This document shows, one piece after another, positions 52,883 to 63,475 of a DNA stretch of 64,000 nucleotides. The notes beneath the pieces are model-generated. The model was not told the DNA's origin, searched no databases, and saw only the letters and a program-made list of their open reading frames with translations. How positions within the stretch are numbered: position 1 is the first letter of the stretch; each line of letters starts with the position of its first letter. Position numbers and translations under genes: made by a program. Source of the stretch: Galeopsis tetrahit (Eukaryota; Streptophyta; Magnoliopsida; Lamiales; Lamiaceae); NCBI GenBank assembly GCA_963675135.1, contig OY776119.1:45569198-45633197 (forward strand), in the 5' to 3' direction.

Positions 52883-55501
52883 CACTACAAGAAAACAGTG
52901 AAATTCCAACAGAAAAATTCCAACGAAAAAATAAATCGTTGGAATTTTTAAAATTCCAACAATTTTTCCAACAATATAAACACCGTTGGAAAAATCCAAC
53001 GGAGATTCCAACACCTTGTGGTAACCGTTGGAATTTACCGTTGGAAAATACATTGGAATTTTTAAAAAATAAATTCCAACAAACATTCCAACGACATCAG
53101 ACAGTTGGAATGATTATCCTAAATTAAATTATATGTTTATATCTAATTCCAACAAAATTTCCAACGACATAAATATCATTGGATTTTTTAAAAATTATTC
53201 CAATGGAAATTCCATTGGCGCTAGATCGTTGGATTGGTTTTTCTAACTAAAATTATACTTTATATCTAATTCCGACGGAATTTCCAACACCATATTACTG
53301 TTGGATTTTTCTTTAATTATTCCAACGAAAATTCCATTGACACTCACCCGTTGGAATTGTTTGCTATATTATTGATCTCAAAAAAAAAAATACGCCACAT
53401 CCTAGTTGTCTATCTAAAATAGAAATTATATTAATAAAATTTTCTAGATATATTTTCAAATTTATGTAAAGTATAAATAAATCCTAAAAATTCTAAAGAT
53501 TTAGTTAGAGGCTAAAGCGCGGTATTTTAAAAATTTTAATAAGGAAAATTTCAAAGATTTGATTTATTCAATTTTCTACAAAGATTTGATTTATTCAATT
53601 TTCTACAAAGATATACTCTTACTTCTTCTTCTTTCATATATCCAAACAAATTTTAAGCCCTTCTAGTTTTCCACTCCATCGATCTATCTATCGGTGCTTC
53701 TGTGTGGGTTCTTTCTCTACTTGATTCACGTGAGGTAAGTTTTCTTCTCTCTTTTTTAATTTTTTTTCACTGTGAGAGTAATTATTATTATTATTATTTT
53801 CATTTTTTAAAAACTGCAATTTGTACGTGTTATATGCTATATTGTGTGTGAGTATATATATCTCTATATGAGTAGGCTGTGTGTGAATATGTATATGTAC
53901 GTTGTGTGTGTGTGTGAGAATATATGTTTATGTGCGTTGTGTGTGTGAGTGTATATATATATATATATATGATATATATATCTGTATGTGTGTGATTTGT
54001 GAGTTATATATATATATATATATATATACGGTTATGCGTATCAGTGTGTGTATATATACCTTGTATCCTATATGTGTGAGTATATATCTATATGTTTTTG
54101 ATGTGTGAGTAGTAATATATATATGTGAGAGTATATTGATATATATGTATAATGTGTGAGTATATATATTTATATGTGTGTGATGTGTGCGACGGTGCCC
54201 ATATAACAACTAAGTTAGTGTTAACATTGTAAAATTCGGTTAGTTTGTAGACACTATATATTGCACTTAATTGTATCCATGTTAGATGGAAGAAGTTTAA
54301 TCTTTTTTTGTACATATAAATATCTTTTGGAGCACTCTCATCTAAAACAAGTCAGTGATAATATATAGTTGTTTGTATTTTAACTTAATTACGGATTTTA
54401 TCATGAAACTAAATTTGAATCTTTTGAACTTGTAATTTTGATAGATAAGACTTTTAGTAGTTTTAGAAGATGAGAAATTTGTATTTTTGATGAGATCTTT
54501 TCTTAATGTAAAAATGTCTAATGTTGGAGCACTTAACATGATCTGATAATATTAAAATTCTTGATATTTTGTTATCATCTAAGTTTTTAGTAGTCACATT
54601 TGTTTACTAACCATGATGCATCTTCTTCAGGTGTGTCTTCTTGTGATGCTGAGAACATAGATAATGAAAATGAGAATGAAGAGGATAATCATACCCTTGG
54701 TATTAATGATGATGAAGATGGTGGCGATTTCTAGAAGTTAATATTTATGATATTAGTTTATTTTTGTTGGTGATGTGAAATATTGGACGGGTGATCAACA
54801 CTTAGACATTTATAATTACAATGTTTAGAACTCATTATTTTTGTTATTACACCAGTTATTTTAAATTGTATTTGACTTTGAAGTTATTATATATTTTTTG
54901 AACTTCATTATATATTTGAATTATTATGCTATGTTGTGTAATTTCGATTGATTTTGATAGGGCTTTTTAATATAGCAATAAAAATTTCAAAGTTACATGC
55001 TCATTTAAATTGATATTTAAATTTGACTTGAATAAAATTCCAACAGAAAAAATCGTTGGAATTGACAATGAACTTTGTGATGGAAAATTTTCAATAATTG
55101 AATATTCCAACGGTATATATCTGTTGGAATAAAAATTCCTACGATTTTTTATTGTTGGAATTTGTGTAGGAATTTGCATTTATAATTTTCAACAATTAAA
55201 ATTCCAAAGGTCAAAATCCATTGGAACGTTTTCCAACGGAAAATTACCGTTGGACTTGTCGATGGAATTTACGTTGGAAAAAATTTTAATAGGTGAAAAT
55301 TCCAACAATCAAGATCCATTGGAATGTACCGTCGGAATTTTTTTCCGTTGGAAATTTCATTGGAATTTTACAGTTCCAACGCCTACTTTTCCAATGGTCG
55401 TATTTTCGTTGGAATCTCTGTTGGAATCAATGATTCCAACGGAAAAAATGCAAAAAACCGTTGGAATTTTTCTGTTGGAATTTCGCTGTTTTCTTGTAGT
55501 G
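52883..55501. mobile_element. Complete non-autonomous CACTA element, 2.6 kb
   Basis: The left end CACTACAAGAAAACAGTG and the right end are inverted repeats over about 43 bp with one mismatch, flanked by GTA on both sides. Subterminal arrays of ATTCCAACG / CGTTGGAAT fill 52900-53370 and 55030-55490. The paralogous repeat at 4690-4905 is uninterrupted at this point, which confirms the boundaries. The interior looks like the remains of a gene: a leader exon ending at a GTAAG donor near 53735, then a long gap with a TG/TA microsatellite, then an AG acceptor near 54631 followed by a short acidic exon (ENIDNENENEEDNHTLG and DDEDGGDF) ending near 54733. No transposase domain remains. Confidence 0.93.
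53830..54190. repeat. TG/TA microsatellite inside the CACTA element
   Basis: These are alternating GTGTGTGAG and TATATATAT tracts with point changes. They create spurious open frames rich in Tyr, Ile, His and Cys. Two further tandem 27-bp units (TTTGATTTATTCAATTTTC) lie just left, near 53553-53608. Confidence 0.85.
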
Positions 55502-55624
55502 GTAGGTTAAATGCATCTTAGAGTAACTTTCCCTACCTTATTGCCTTAACTCTAGTTTGTCTCTAAAGAGGATTTGCTCGAGCAATGTTTTAATGGAACT
55601 CTGACTAATTGTAATCTCTCTTGG
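55502..55624. repeat. Right half of the dispersed repeat split by the CACTA element
   Basis: It continues the sequence of 52848-52882 after the CACTA insertion and matches 4730-4910 (GAGGATTTGCTCGAGCAATG). Only one 61-bp unit is present here, whereas the locus at 4.8 kb has two. Confidence 0.85.
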
Positions 55625-55915
55625 CACTACAATATTTTTTCGTATTGACGAGGGATTTTAACGAGTGTGTATAATCCCTCGCTAAATAACGAGGAATTTT
55701 ACCAGAGAGAGTAATTGCGAGAGGTTTTCCAAGTAAAATTAATTCCCTCACAAAATGGCGAGGGATTTTAATATCCCTCGCCATTTACCGAGGAAAATAC
55801 TGAGGGAAACTACTGTCGAAATTTTGCGAGGGCACATCCCTCGACATTTTGAAAAAGTCTTAAAAATAGCGAGGGCCCCACTGACCTTGTTATATCCCTC
55901 GACAAATTTAAAATA
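55625..55915. mobile_element. CACTA left terminus with GCGAGGG arrays, partial
   Basis: It starts CACTACAATATTTTTTCG after TGG, inside the same dispersed repeat. Units such as ATCCCTCGCCATTT and GCGAGGGATTTT follow to about 55910. No matching right terminus is seen. In the 4.9-kb paralog the target (CTCTCTTGGGG) is uninterrupted. Confidence 0.65.
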
Positions 55916-56029
55916 TAGGGATTATATTTTTTTTAGTCCATTAAGTTACCAAGTTTTTGAATTTAGTCCATTAAGTTTCAATTTATTTTGATTTTGGTAC
56001 AGTTACTTGCAATAGCATGTTTAGTATGT

Positions 56030-57105
56030 CATTTTTTAAAACACACCCCATAAAATGATATACACTCCCCTAATGATAAACACACCACAATAAAATTTAA
56101 AAAAACTTTTGTTATTACTATACACACCCCAATTCTCTCCTATTTAATAAATTACCAAAAATAATTAAATTAAAAAAAAGGTAAGAATTCAAATTAATAT
56201 AAAAAATATAAATAAAATCTAGCTATAAAAATATAGCCAAAATCTCTAAAAAATAAACAAACTAAAAAAATTAATTAATTTAATAAGTTTTGAAGATTTA
56301 TTTAATTTTTTACTATTTTTAAATTCAATTTAACCTTATTGTCGACATTTTTATAGAAGTTAGAAGACAAATAAAATATTAATAAAGCATTGGAGATTTA
56401 AACTTTTTATATTTTATTTTTCTTTTAAATATTTCTTTTATATTATATAAACATACTAACACCCCATAAATATTATATACACTCCAAATGTTAAACACAA
56501 AAACTAAAAAATCAATTAAAATTAAATTAAATTAAATTAAATCATAAAAATATTTAATAAATTATCAAAAAATAATTTAATTAAAAAAATAAAAATTGAA
56601 ACTAATATAAAAATATATATAAAACCTATAAAAATATATAAATCCTCAAAATTTTAATATTTTTGAAGATTTTTATTTGATTTAATAAAAAATAATTAAT
56701 TTAATTATTTTTCAAAATTTAGTTGATTTGTTTAATATTTTTGAAGATTTTTATTTAATTTAGTAATTTTTTTACAGAATGAGTTGTTTTTTTTTAATTT
56801 ATTAAAATTCTTTAAAAAATAGTAAAAATCAACAAAATCTTCAAAACTAATTAAAATAATTAATGGTTTTAGTTTGTTTCATTTTGGAGATTTAGGCTAT
56901 TTTTTTATAGCTAGATTTTATTTATATTTTTTTATATTAATTTGAATTCTTACCTTTTTTTAATTTAATTATTTTTTATAATTTATTAAACAGGAAATAA
57001 TTGGGGTGTGTATAGAATAACAAACGTTTTTTAAATTTTAGTGTGGTGTTTTTAACATTGGGGGTGTGTATAACCTTTTAGTGTGGTGTTTGACAAAAAT
57101 AATAC
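56030..57105. mobile_element. Foldback element with long inverted arms, about 1.07 kb
   Basis: The left arm (56030-56290) and the right arm (56865-57105) are inverted copies: ACACCACAATAAAATTTAAA and TTATTACTATACACACCCCA face TTTTAGTGTGGTG and TGGGGTGTGTATAGAATAA. A third, partial unit near 56440-56640 shows that arm sequence was also duplicated internally. There is no coding region. Class is uncertain: it may be a Mutator-type long-TIR element or a foldback element. The right side carries a repeated TTGACAAAAATAATACT (57090 and 57121). Confidence 0.65.
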
Positions 57106-57393
57106 TGTATAAATTTTTGATTGACAAAAATAATACTCCCTTTCATTTTTCTATAATTGACTCATTTTGTCGTCTCAACTTAATTGATAAATTTCATAAG
57201 TGAGAAAGATATAGTAATCATCACACATAAAAAGAAAAAAAAAATTGATATAAAATACTCAGTGTATGTCTAGAACCTATCAATACTTACCAATAATTAA
57301 CTTGAAAATTTATATATTCCCAATATCAATAAATATAATTACTACTATTAAAGAATGGAATAAAACTCATTGTTTACCAATCAAGAAGATGAA
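57106..57393. other. Spacer with a partial Stowaway-like end
   Basis: CTCCCTTTCATTTTTCTATA after TA near 57136 resembles a Stowaway terminus. Otherwise the stretch is AT-rich and non-coding. Confidence 0.4.
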
Positions 57394-58268
57394 AGCTTTC
57401 GGCTCGTTGGTAAGGTGAGAGCTTCAAGCCCGATTTCTGGTGGCGCATCCCCCACACAAGCACCGCACGACCAAGGGGGGACGGGGAAAGCTACAGGCCG
57501 AAAAGCTTCGACCTGGTGGTGCCCGGGCACCTCATCTTCTCATTTCGGCCTTGCTTATTCCCGTTAGGCCAAAACGTGGTAAAAATAATGAAAATAAATA
57601 GTATTGAAAACGGTAAAAGAGAACATTGGTCATTATAAATCAAATTAATAGAGTTAAGCAATTTGCAAGGTGTAACAATGGTATTAAGAGGAACATTAAT
57701 TTAAAGGAATTAAGAAAAGATATGGAAAAAAACACATAAAACATACAAAATTGAAAGGATGAAAAATTGAGAAATAACATAGATCAGAAAACATAGAATC
57801 CATTATAAATGATACTTCATATTTGTGTTTTGCAAAAGCGCAAAAAATAAAAATAAAAAAGCAAATAAAGACAGCGAGAAGAGTGAATTAAATTGAACAA
57901 TAATCATTGAAGAAGAAAAGGTCAAAGTCACCTTAGGTTGCACTACCAAATTATTAATTAATACATTCTAGTAATAAAAAATAAAATAATTAAATTTGCG
58001 ATATTGTTACGACACTAACAGAAGAAGAAGATGAATGCACCGACATACATGGTGGAGATTGAAGAAGAGAATGTAAATTATTTCGTAACAGTTTAGTTTT
58101 AAGCGTGAAGGATTAGAAAGGAAGAAAATGATAAATAAAAAAAAAGATGCATAATTTAATAATTTTTTGTACTATTATTTTAAAGTCATATTAAAAAAAA
58201 TTAATTACTTATTAAAATTTAACAATTTTTTAAGATATTTATATATGTGTATAATCAATTTTAAAGAT
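57394..58268. repeat. Segmental duplication, copy B (partner 5755-6631)
   Basis: It is near-identical to 5755-6631, including the GC-rich start. It ends TTTTAAAGAT and joins ATCAGTTGCATTATCTTC, which in copy A lies 1.15 kb further on (7784). The missing part in copy A contains the minisatellite, the 3' LTR and the end of pol, so copy B carries a deletion with an AT microhomology at the join. Confidence 0.88.
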
Positions 58269-60004
58269 ATCAGTTGCATTATCTTCTAAAGCTACCTTCT
58301 GAACTTCAACAATGCTCTTCTCCAAGATGTCTCTAACAAAGTGTAACTTCACATCAATGTGCTTTGACCTCTCATTAAACACTTGATGTTTTGCTAGATG
58401 GATAGTGCTCTGGTTATCACACGGCACAGGAACACTCTTCTGAATTATGCCAAAATCTCTGAGAATGCCCTGCAACCACGTTGCCTCCTTCACAACTTCT
58501 GATAATGTTATGTATTCAGCCTCAGTTGTGGATAAGGTCACTATAGATTGTAAAGCTGCTCTCCAGGTGATAGCAGTGCCATACAATGTAAACACATAAC
58601 CAGATAAAGACTTCCTTGTATCTATGTTTCCAGCAAAATCAGAATCCACAAATCCAATCAGAGGACTCTTGGTAACAGCTGACCTCTGAAACACTAATCC
58701 TAAATCTTCTTATCCATTCAGATATCTTAGAATCCATTTTAAAGCTTCCCAGTGAAGTTTCCCAGGATTTCACATGAATCTACTCACCATACTAACAACA
58801 TAGGAAAGATCTGGTTTGCTACAAACCATAGCATACATGAGACTTCCCACTCCATTGTCATAAGGAACAGTAAGCATCTGCTTCTTCTCTTCATCTGTTT
58901 GAGGAGATTGCTTGACTGATAACTTGAATTGCTGACCAAATGAAGTACTAACTGGTCTGGATTGGTGCATAAGAAACCTTCTCAAGACCTTCTGAATATA
59001 ACTCTTTTGGGATAGGAACAACTTCCCTGCTTTCCTATTTCTGAGAATATCAATCCCCAATATTCTCTTGGCTTCACCTAGCTAGGTCCTTCATCTCGAA
59101 CTTGCTACTCAGTTGCTGCTTCAGCTGTGTAATCTTTCTCATACTCTTGCTAGCTATTAACATATCATCTACATAGATCAGTAGATATGTGCTCTCTAGA
59201 TAATCTTGTTTACCAATATATACACATCCATCATATTTGGTTCTTAAGAAACCAATAAAGAGCATAAATGTATCAAACTTTCTATACCATTGTGTAGGAC
59301 TCTACTTGAGCCCATACAATGATTTCTTAAGCAAGCAAACCTTACTTCCAGTTTCAGGCATGATGAACCCTTTTGGTTGATGCATATATATTGTTTCAGC
59401 TAGTTCTCCATGTAAAAATGCAGTTTTAACATCTAGCTGATGTAACTCAAGATCATCTTGAGCAACCTTAGACAAAAGTAATCTTATTTAACAGTGTTTA
59501 ACAACAGGAGAGAATACCTCGTTGAAGTCTATGCATTCTCTTTGTGTGAATCCTCTTGCCACCAACCTGGCCTTGAATCTGATCTGCTCTCTAACACCAC
59601 CAAATCCAGCTTCAAGCTTCTTCTTGAACAACCATCTGCAGCTGACCAACTTCTGGTTGTCTGGCTTCTCCACAAGGATCCAGGTCTCATTCTTCTCTAA
59701 CTGCAACTCTTCTGACATGGCTGCTCTAGCTCCACTACTCTCTTTCAGGACTATTGATAGCTTCCCTATAGTTTCTTGGCTCATAATGTTCAACCTCTTC
59801 TACTGTGATCAGAGCATATGACACAAGATCAGCTTGGCAAAACCTAGATGGGGGATGAATCTGCCTTCTGAGCCTATGTCTTGCAAGACTATAATTCCTC
59901 AAATCAGCAGGGTTGTCCTCCATGGCATCATCTTCTGAATGATCTTCTGGATCCACTTCTGGTACCTGCTCTGGAACTACCTCATCTAGTGTGTCAGTGT
60001 TCAA
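58266..60004 (-). pseudogene. Copia pol remnant B
   Basis: From right to left on the minus strand: the linker after integrase (NYSLARHRLRRQIHPPSRF, DLVSYALITVEEVEHYEPRN), the RT start (NETWILVEKPDNQKLVSCRW, RFKARLVARGFTQRECIDF), a poorly readable centre (59300-59490), LLIYVDDMLIASKSMRKITQ near 59170, FLSQKSYIQKVLRRFLMHQS, VGSLMYAMVCSKPDLSYVVS, and RNase H with GFVDSDFAGNIDTRKSLSGY, TEAEYITLSEVVKEATWLQG and SKHIDVKLHFVRDIL. Stops or shifts lie near 58695, 59070, 59270 and 59490. Copy A at 7638-8836 is the partner. Integrase, gag and LTRs are missing here. Confidence 0.9.
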
Positions 60005-60540
60005 TATATATGTCGATATTAAATATTTAATTATATATATCGATCTTCAGTGTTATGTTGATATTCAATATTTAATTATATTAAATATATATATCGATGT
60101 TTTGTGTTCAATATTCAATATATCTGTGTAATTATGTAAAAAATATAAATTAAAAAATTTGAATAAAGAAAAATGAATTAAGTTGAGTAAAAATTTTGAA
60201 AAAAATATTCAATAAAATAAATTGAGTAAAAATTGAATAAAAAACTGAATAAAATAAAAATAAAAATAATTTGAATAAAAAAATTGAATTAAGTTGATAC
60301 AAAGATATAATTTGACAAGTCAAAGACTTCTTCTTGAATGAAGAGAGAGAAAAAAGATTTTAAAATCCATTTTGAATAAAATATAAACTAAAAATATTTA
60401 ATAAAAAATCTGACTTAAATTTTTGGAAAAAAATGAATAAAAAAATTAAAAAATTTCTGTATAAAAATCTTACTCTAGGAGAATACTCTTCTGTATATAT
60501 TTTATATTTATTCTACTTAAAAATGTTCTTAAGCACTAGA
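60005..60540. other. AT-rich sequence with ATATATCGAT repeats
   Basis: Near 60005-60115 phrases of ATATCGATCTTC, TTTAATTATAT and TATATATCGATG recur. The rest is poly-A-rich (AAAAATTGAATAAAA). No coding region is seen. Confidence 0.5.
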
Positions 60541-61728
60541 TCTTCAAATCAATGAGATGGATCAATTTGGTGTCGCTACCCGCTCCAATCGTGAGAAATG
60601 GGGATACGAGTGTACACTACTTTACCCAAAAGCAGTGCACAGATCTCCATTCTTACAACGAGACAAACCCCACACTAAGGTAGTCTATTGCTAAGAAAAA
60701 AAGGAGAAAAATAAGAAGGCAAAGATCACCAAGCACCAACATCCAAAACATTCACGCATCCACAACCTCCAAGAACCACAACAGAATAAAAAGCTCCACT
60801 AAGAAACACAAAAACTCCACAAAGGGACAGAAGCTCCACAAAAGGGATGGAAGGCTCCACAAAAAGGGACATAAGGCTCCATCAAGTGCATAACCAAAAG
60901 AAAGCATAAAAACATAAAAACAAGAGCATAAAAACGTACAAAGCTAAAATAAACAATAAAGTAAACGGGATCAACGGGTCTATCACCAAATCGGCCACCG
61001 TAGCGCCAACAGGGAGGGCTAACCCATTGATCCCACTAAGATAAAAAAAAAAAAAAAACAAAGACTTCTAGATTCGATCGTCTTGATTGTCAAACCTACG
61101 AATTTTTGCACCGATTGACAGAATTCGTCGGTGCCGACGAGCAAACGATGGACAAAGGCGATCGATCAAGATAGCTTCTAGAGTCGAGGAGAGGGAGAGG
61201 AGCAAGTGGGCGGTGTGGGATGCAGATGAAGAAGATGGGCGGTGGAGCTTTTGGTACGGTGTTTATTTACTACATTTATCCCACATTAAAAATTGTATTT
61301 AATTTATCTAGAATTTCTTTGTACTCGGAGGATTCTCACACATATTAATAAAATATATTTTCCACTCATTACTCTCTATAAGAGCAATCTCCTAGGGTTT
61401 CACCACTCCTCTCCAGAAATCGTGGGCCTCCTCCGCCCACTTTCTCCAGCCGCCAAACCCTACCAGCCATGCTAGCGCTCGGATGCCTCATGCCGTCGAC
61501 CGCAAAATGAGCCTCACTTCTTCACACCATGTCCGACGATAATCCCTCGACTCCCCCCAAATTTATTATCTTCAACACTACTACATAGATCCCGTTGAAA
61601 CTTACTACAACAAACTACACAGCCAGGAAGTCAAACGCGCAACGAAAGTAGTAAAGATGAAGACTATTTAAAGCTAGATTCAAAGAAATGTACATATATG
61701 CATGATTGAAAATAGAAAGAGGGAGTAG
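60541..61728. repeat. Unassigned repeat region with GCTCCACAAAAGGGA motif
   Basis: The motif GCTCCACAAA(A)GGGAC repeats about four times at 60820-60885. At 60991-61009 the minus strand reads TGGCGCTACGGTGGCCGAT, similar to the tRNA primer site of gypsy Tat/Ogre-type elements, but no LTR pair was found. From 61083 to 61560 a Pro/Ser-rich GC-rich stretch follows a possible leader. Nothing here is a confirmed gene. Confidence 0.35.
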
Positions 61729-62307
61729 TTAAAGGTTGAGCACATGAATGTTGAGGAAAGCACGGGCACAAGCATAGTACACTTGTTGAGATGAGAGACT
61801 GTTATTGCGACACCAATCAGTTTCCACCCCCATCAACCCAAAGAAAGACATAGACTCGGACACACTATAATGCAACTCCATCCACACGAAACGGATAACA
61901 TTCAAGTTAAACTCATGTATCAACCGCATCATCTTGAATCGTACTTGGGTACCCACAAACATGTTGCGATGGTCCTTCATTAATGCCTCAACGCAGGGAA
62001 GCAAAATATCCCAATCCTGTATCTGGATCACCAGGCACCGTTCCCCGTCGCACAACTGCACCGTCCCTATACGATTTAATGTGTTATCCACCTCGATTTC
62101 TAAGCCGATGTAGCGGTGGATGTAACCATTTGCCAGGTTCAGGTTTATCCACTCTGCTGCGACAAAGGGGTGCTTTGCCACCGTCGTCTCCACGTTTTTC
62201 CCCAATATATGAACGTCGTACACTTGCTGGATATGCTCCTCTTCCACGTTGCGCGGTGTAATGAAGCTTGATAGCGCCATTTTAATTTTCAGTTGATCAG
62301 AGCACAA
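61729..62307 (-). CDS. Exonuclease-like protein lacking catalytic acids
   Basis: An open frame of 192 codons; Met10 (MALSSFITPR, near 62280) is a likely alternative start. It aligns by eye with plant DnaQ-like / WRN-type 3'-5' exonuclease domain proteins (usually about 200-240 residues): QVYDVHILGKNVETTVAKHP, then IGLEIEV where GLDVEW is usual (DxE changed to ExE), TVQLCDGERCLVIQI, NMFVGTQVRFKMMRL where the second Asp should lie, and QQVYYACARAF where YACxDAF is usual (Asp to Arg). Most metal-binding acids are therefore absent, and it may be a pseudoenzyme. It is the fullest of four related copies here (others near 5.5, 47.2 and 63.4 kb). A TATA-like TATATAAGG lies upstream at about 62370-62380, and an ACGTG core near 62408. 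Confidence 0.7.
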   Translation of the reverse strand: MCSDQLKIKMALSSFITPRNVEEEHIQQVYDVHILGKNVETTVAKHPFVAAEWINLNLANGYIHRYIGLEIEVDNTLNRIGTVQLCDGERCLVIQIQDWDILLPCVEALMKDHRNMFVGTQVRFKMMRLIHEFNLNVIRFVWMELHYSVSESMSFFGLMGVETDWCRNNSLSSQQVYYACARAFLNIHVLNL

Positions 62308-62365
62308 AACGTACGGTTTCTATGGAGATATTGGACTCAGGAGAAGGATCAAAATTGAGCCCCCA

Positions 62366-62382
62366 TATATATCTTCCTTATA
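62366..62382 (-). promoter_or_regulatory. Putative TATA box of the exonuclease-like gene
   Basis: On the minus strand TTAGTATATAAGGAAG lies about 65-100 bp upstream of the two possible start codons, a normal spacing for a plant core promoter. Confidence 0.5.
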
Positions 62383-62529
62383 TACTAATTCTAAATCTTC
62401 TCCCTCCTACGTGTCACCTTAAATTCTTTCCATTTGCATTTTCTAATTTTATAAGAATTTACATTATTTTCTTTTTTTTTCTCTCTCATCTCTCTTTTAA
62501 CTGCATTATCTACTAATCGAGAAAATTGT

Positions 62530-62898
62530 CGTTTTGGTCCCACCTGCCACGCACCCTCGTTTTTTTGGTCCCATGACTTTCACATTTAGTCCCAATAGGT
62601 TAAATTTTATCACATTTGGTCCCAGTATTGTGCAAATTTTGTAATTTCGTCCCAGCTCCGTTAAGTTTTAACGGACAGACTCACGTGACCGTCAATTGTT
62701 AATTTTCACCCAAAATCAAAGTTCACCCTTAACAAAAATCCCAAATTTTTTCAGAACCCTAATATTGCAGCCAAAATCCCCAAATTCAAAAAACCAAAAT
62801 CCCCAACTGATTCGATGAAGAAGGCAGCGAGGGCCATCCGCCATCGTCGGTGAAGAAGGCGACGAGGTCTTTTACGAGAGGGCCATCCACCCATCTTC
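62530..62898. repeat. TTTGGTCCCA repeat and Pro/Lys-rich flank
   Basis: The phrase TTTGGTCCCA, or its variants TTAGTCCCAA and TTCGTCCCAG, occurs about five times at 62530-62660, followed by GTTAAGTTTTAACGGAC. This is a common plant non-coding repeat. After 62770 a GC-richer flank leads into the tandem array. Confidence 0.55.
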
Positions 62899-63215
62899 TC
62901 TGATCTTCTCCGATGCCGGCGTAACGGTAGTGCACCTGAGATGCCGTCGTCTTCGCTTTAAGATGTGGAATAGAGAAAGCAGAGCTATCTAATCCGCCAT
63001 TTACTCTGATCTTCTCCGATGTCGGCGTGGCGGTAGTGCACCTGAGATGTTGTCGTCTTCGCTTTAAGATGTGGAATAGAGAAAGCAGAGTATCTAATCC
63101 GCTGTTTACTCCGATCTTCTCCGATGCCGGCGTGATGGTAGTGCACCTGAGATGTCGTCGTCTTCGCTTTAAGATGTGGAATAGAGAAAGCAGAGCTATC
63201 AAATCTGTTGTTTAC
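62899..63215. repeat. Tandem array, 106/105/106 bp
   Basis: Three head-to-tail units start at 62899, 63005 and 63110, each beginning TCTGATCTTCTCCGATG (third: TCCGATC) and including GGTAGTGCACCTGAGATG and GATGTGGAATAGAGAAAGCA. The unit lengths are not all multiples of three, so the frames that run through it are probably accidental. The array directly precedes an exonuclease fragment on the plus strand. Confidence 0.95.
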
Positions 63216-63386
63216 GACCCCGATGAATCCACCGCTCGCCTCATATCTCAATCAAATAAATCAATCTACTATTCAATTAATCACGATTAATTGTGCAGGC
63301 GTGGAGTACATTGTATCTGAAAAAATCTTCAACACACTTCCTCTGGAGTAATAGAGGCTCTGGCATTGGATCACTCGGTCGAGGAA

Positions 63387-63475
63387 CTCCTGAACGACCA
63401 TCGCAACTTGTTCGTGGGTACCCAAGTACTATTCAAGTTGAGTCGGTTGATACGAGAGTTTAACAATCTCTTCTG
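63387..63475 (+). pseudogene. Exonuclease-like fragment, opposite strand
   Basis: The plus strand reads ELLNDHRNLFVGTQVLFKLS and RLIREFNN, matching ALMKDHRNMFVGTQVRFKMM and RLIHEFN of the protein at 61729-62307. Only about 30 residues remain, followed by a stop. It is the fourth related copy in the window and the only one on the plus strand. It lies about 1.1 kb from the fuller copy, in inverted orientation. Confidence 0.8.

Noticed and set aside
53902..54209. Frames of 68-93 codons on both strands
   Set aside because: They are created by the TG/TA microsatellite and consist of Tyr/Ile/His/Cys repeats.
61087..61475. Possible small genes near 61.1-61.5 kb
   Set aside because: Short frames without domain signal, in a region that looks like retroelement leader or LTR sequence.
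62786..63290. Repetitive proteins of 87-138 codons on both strands
   Set aside because: They are translations of the 106-bp tandem array. Unit lengths are not consistently multiples of three, so the frame is not maintained.
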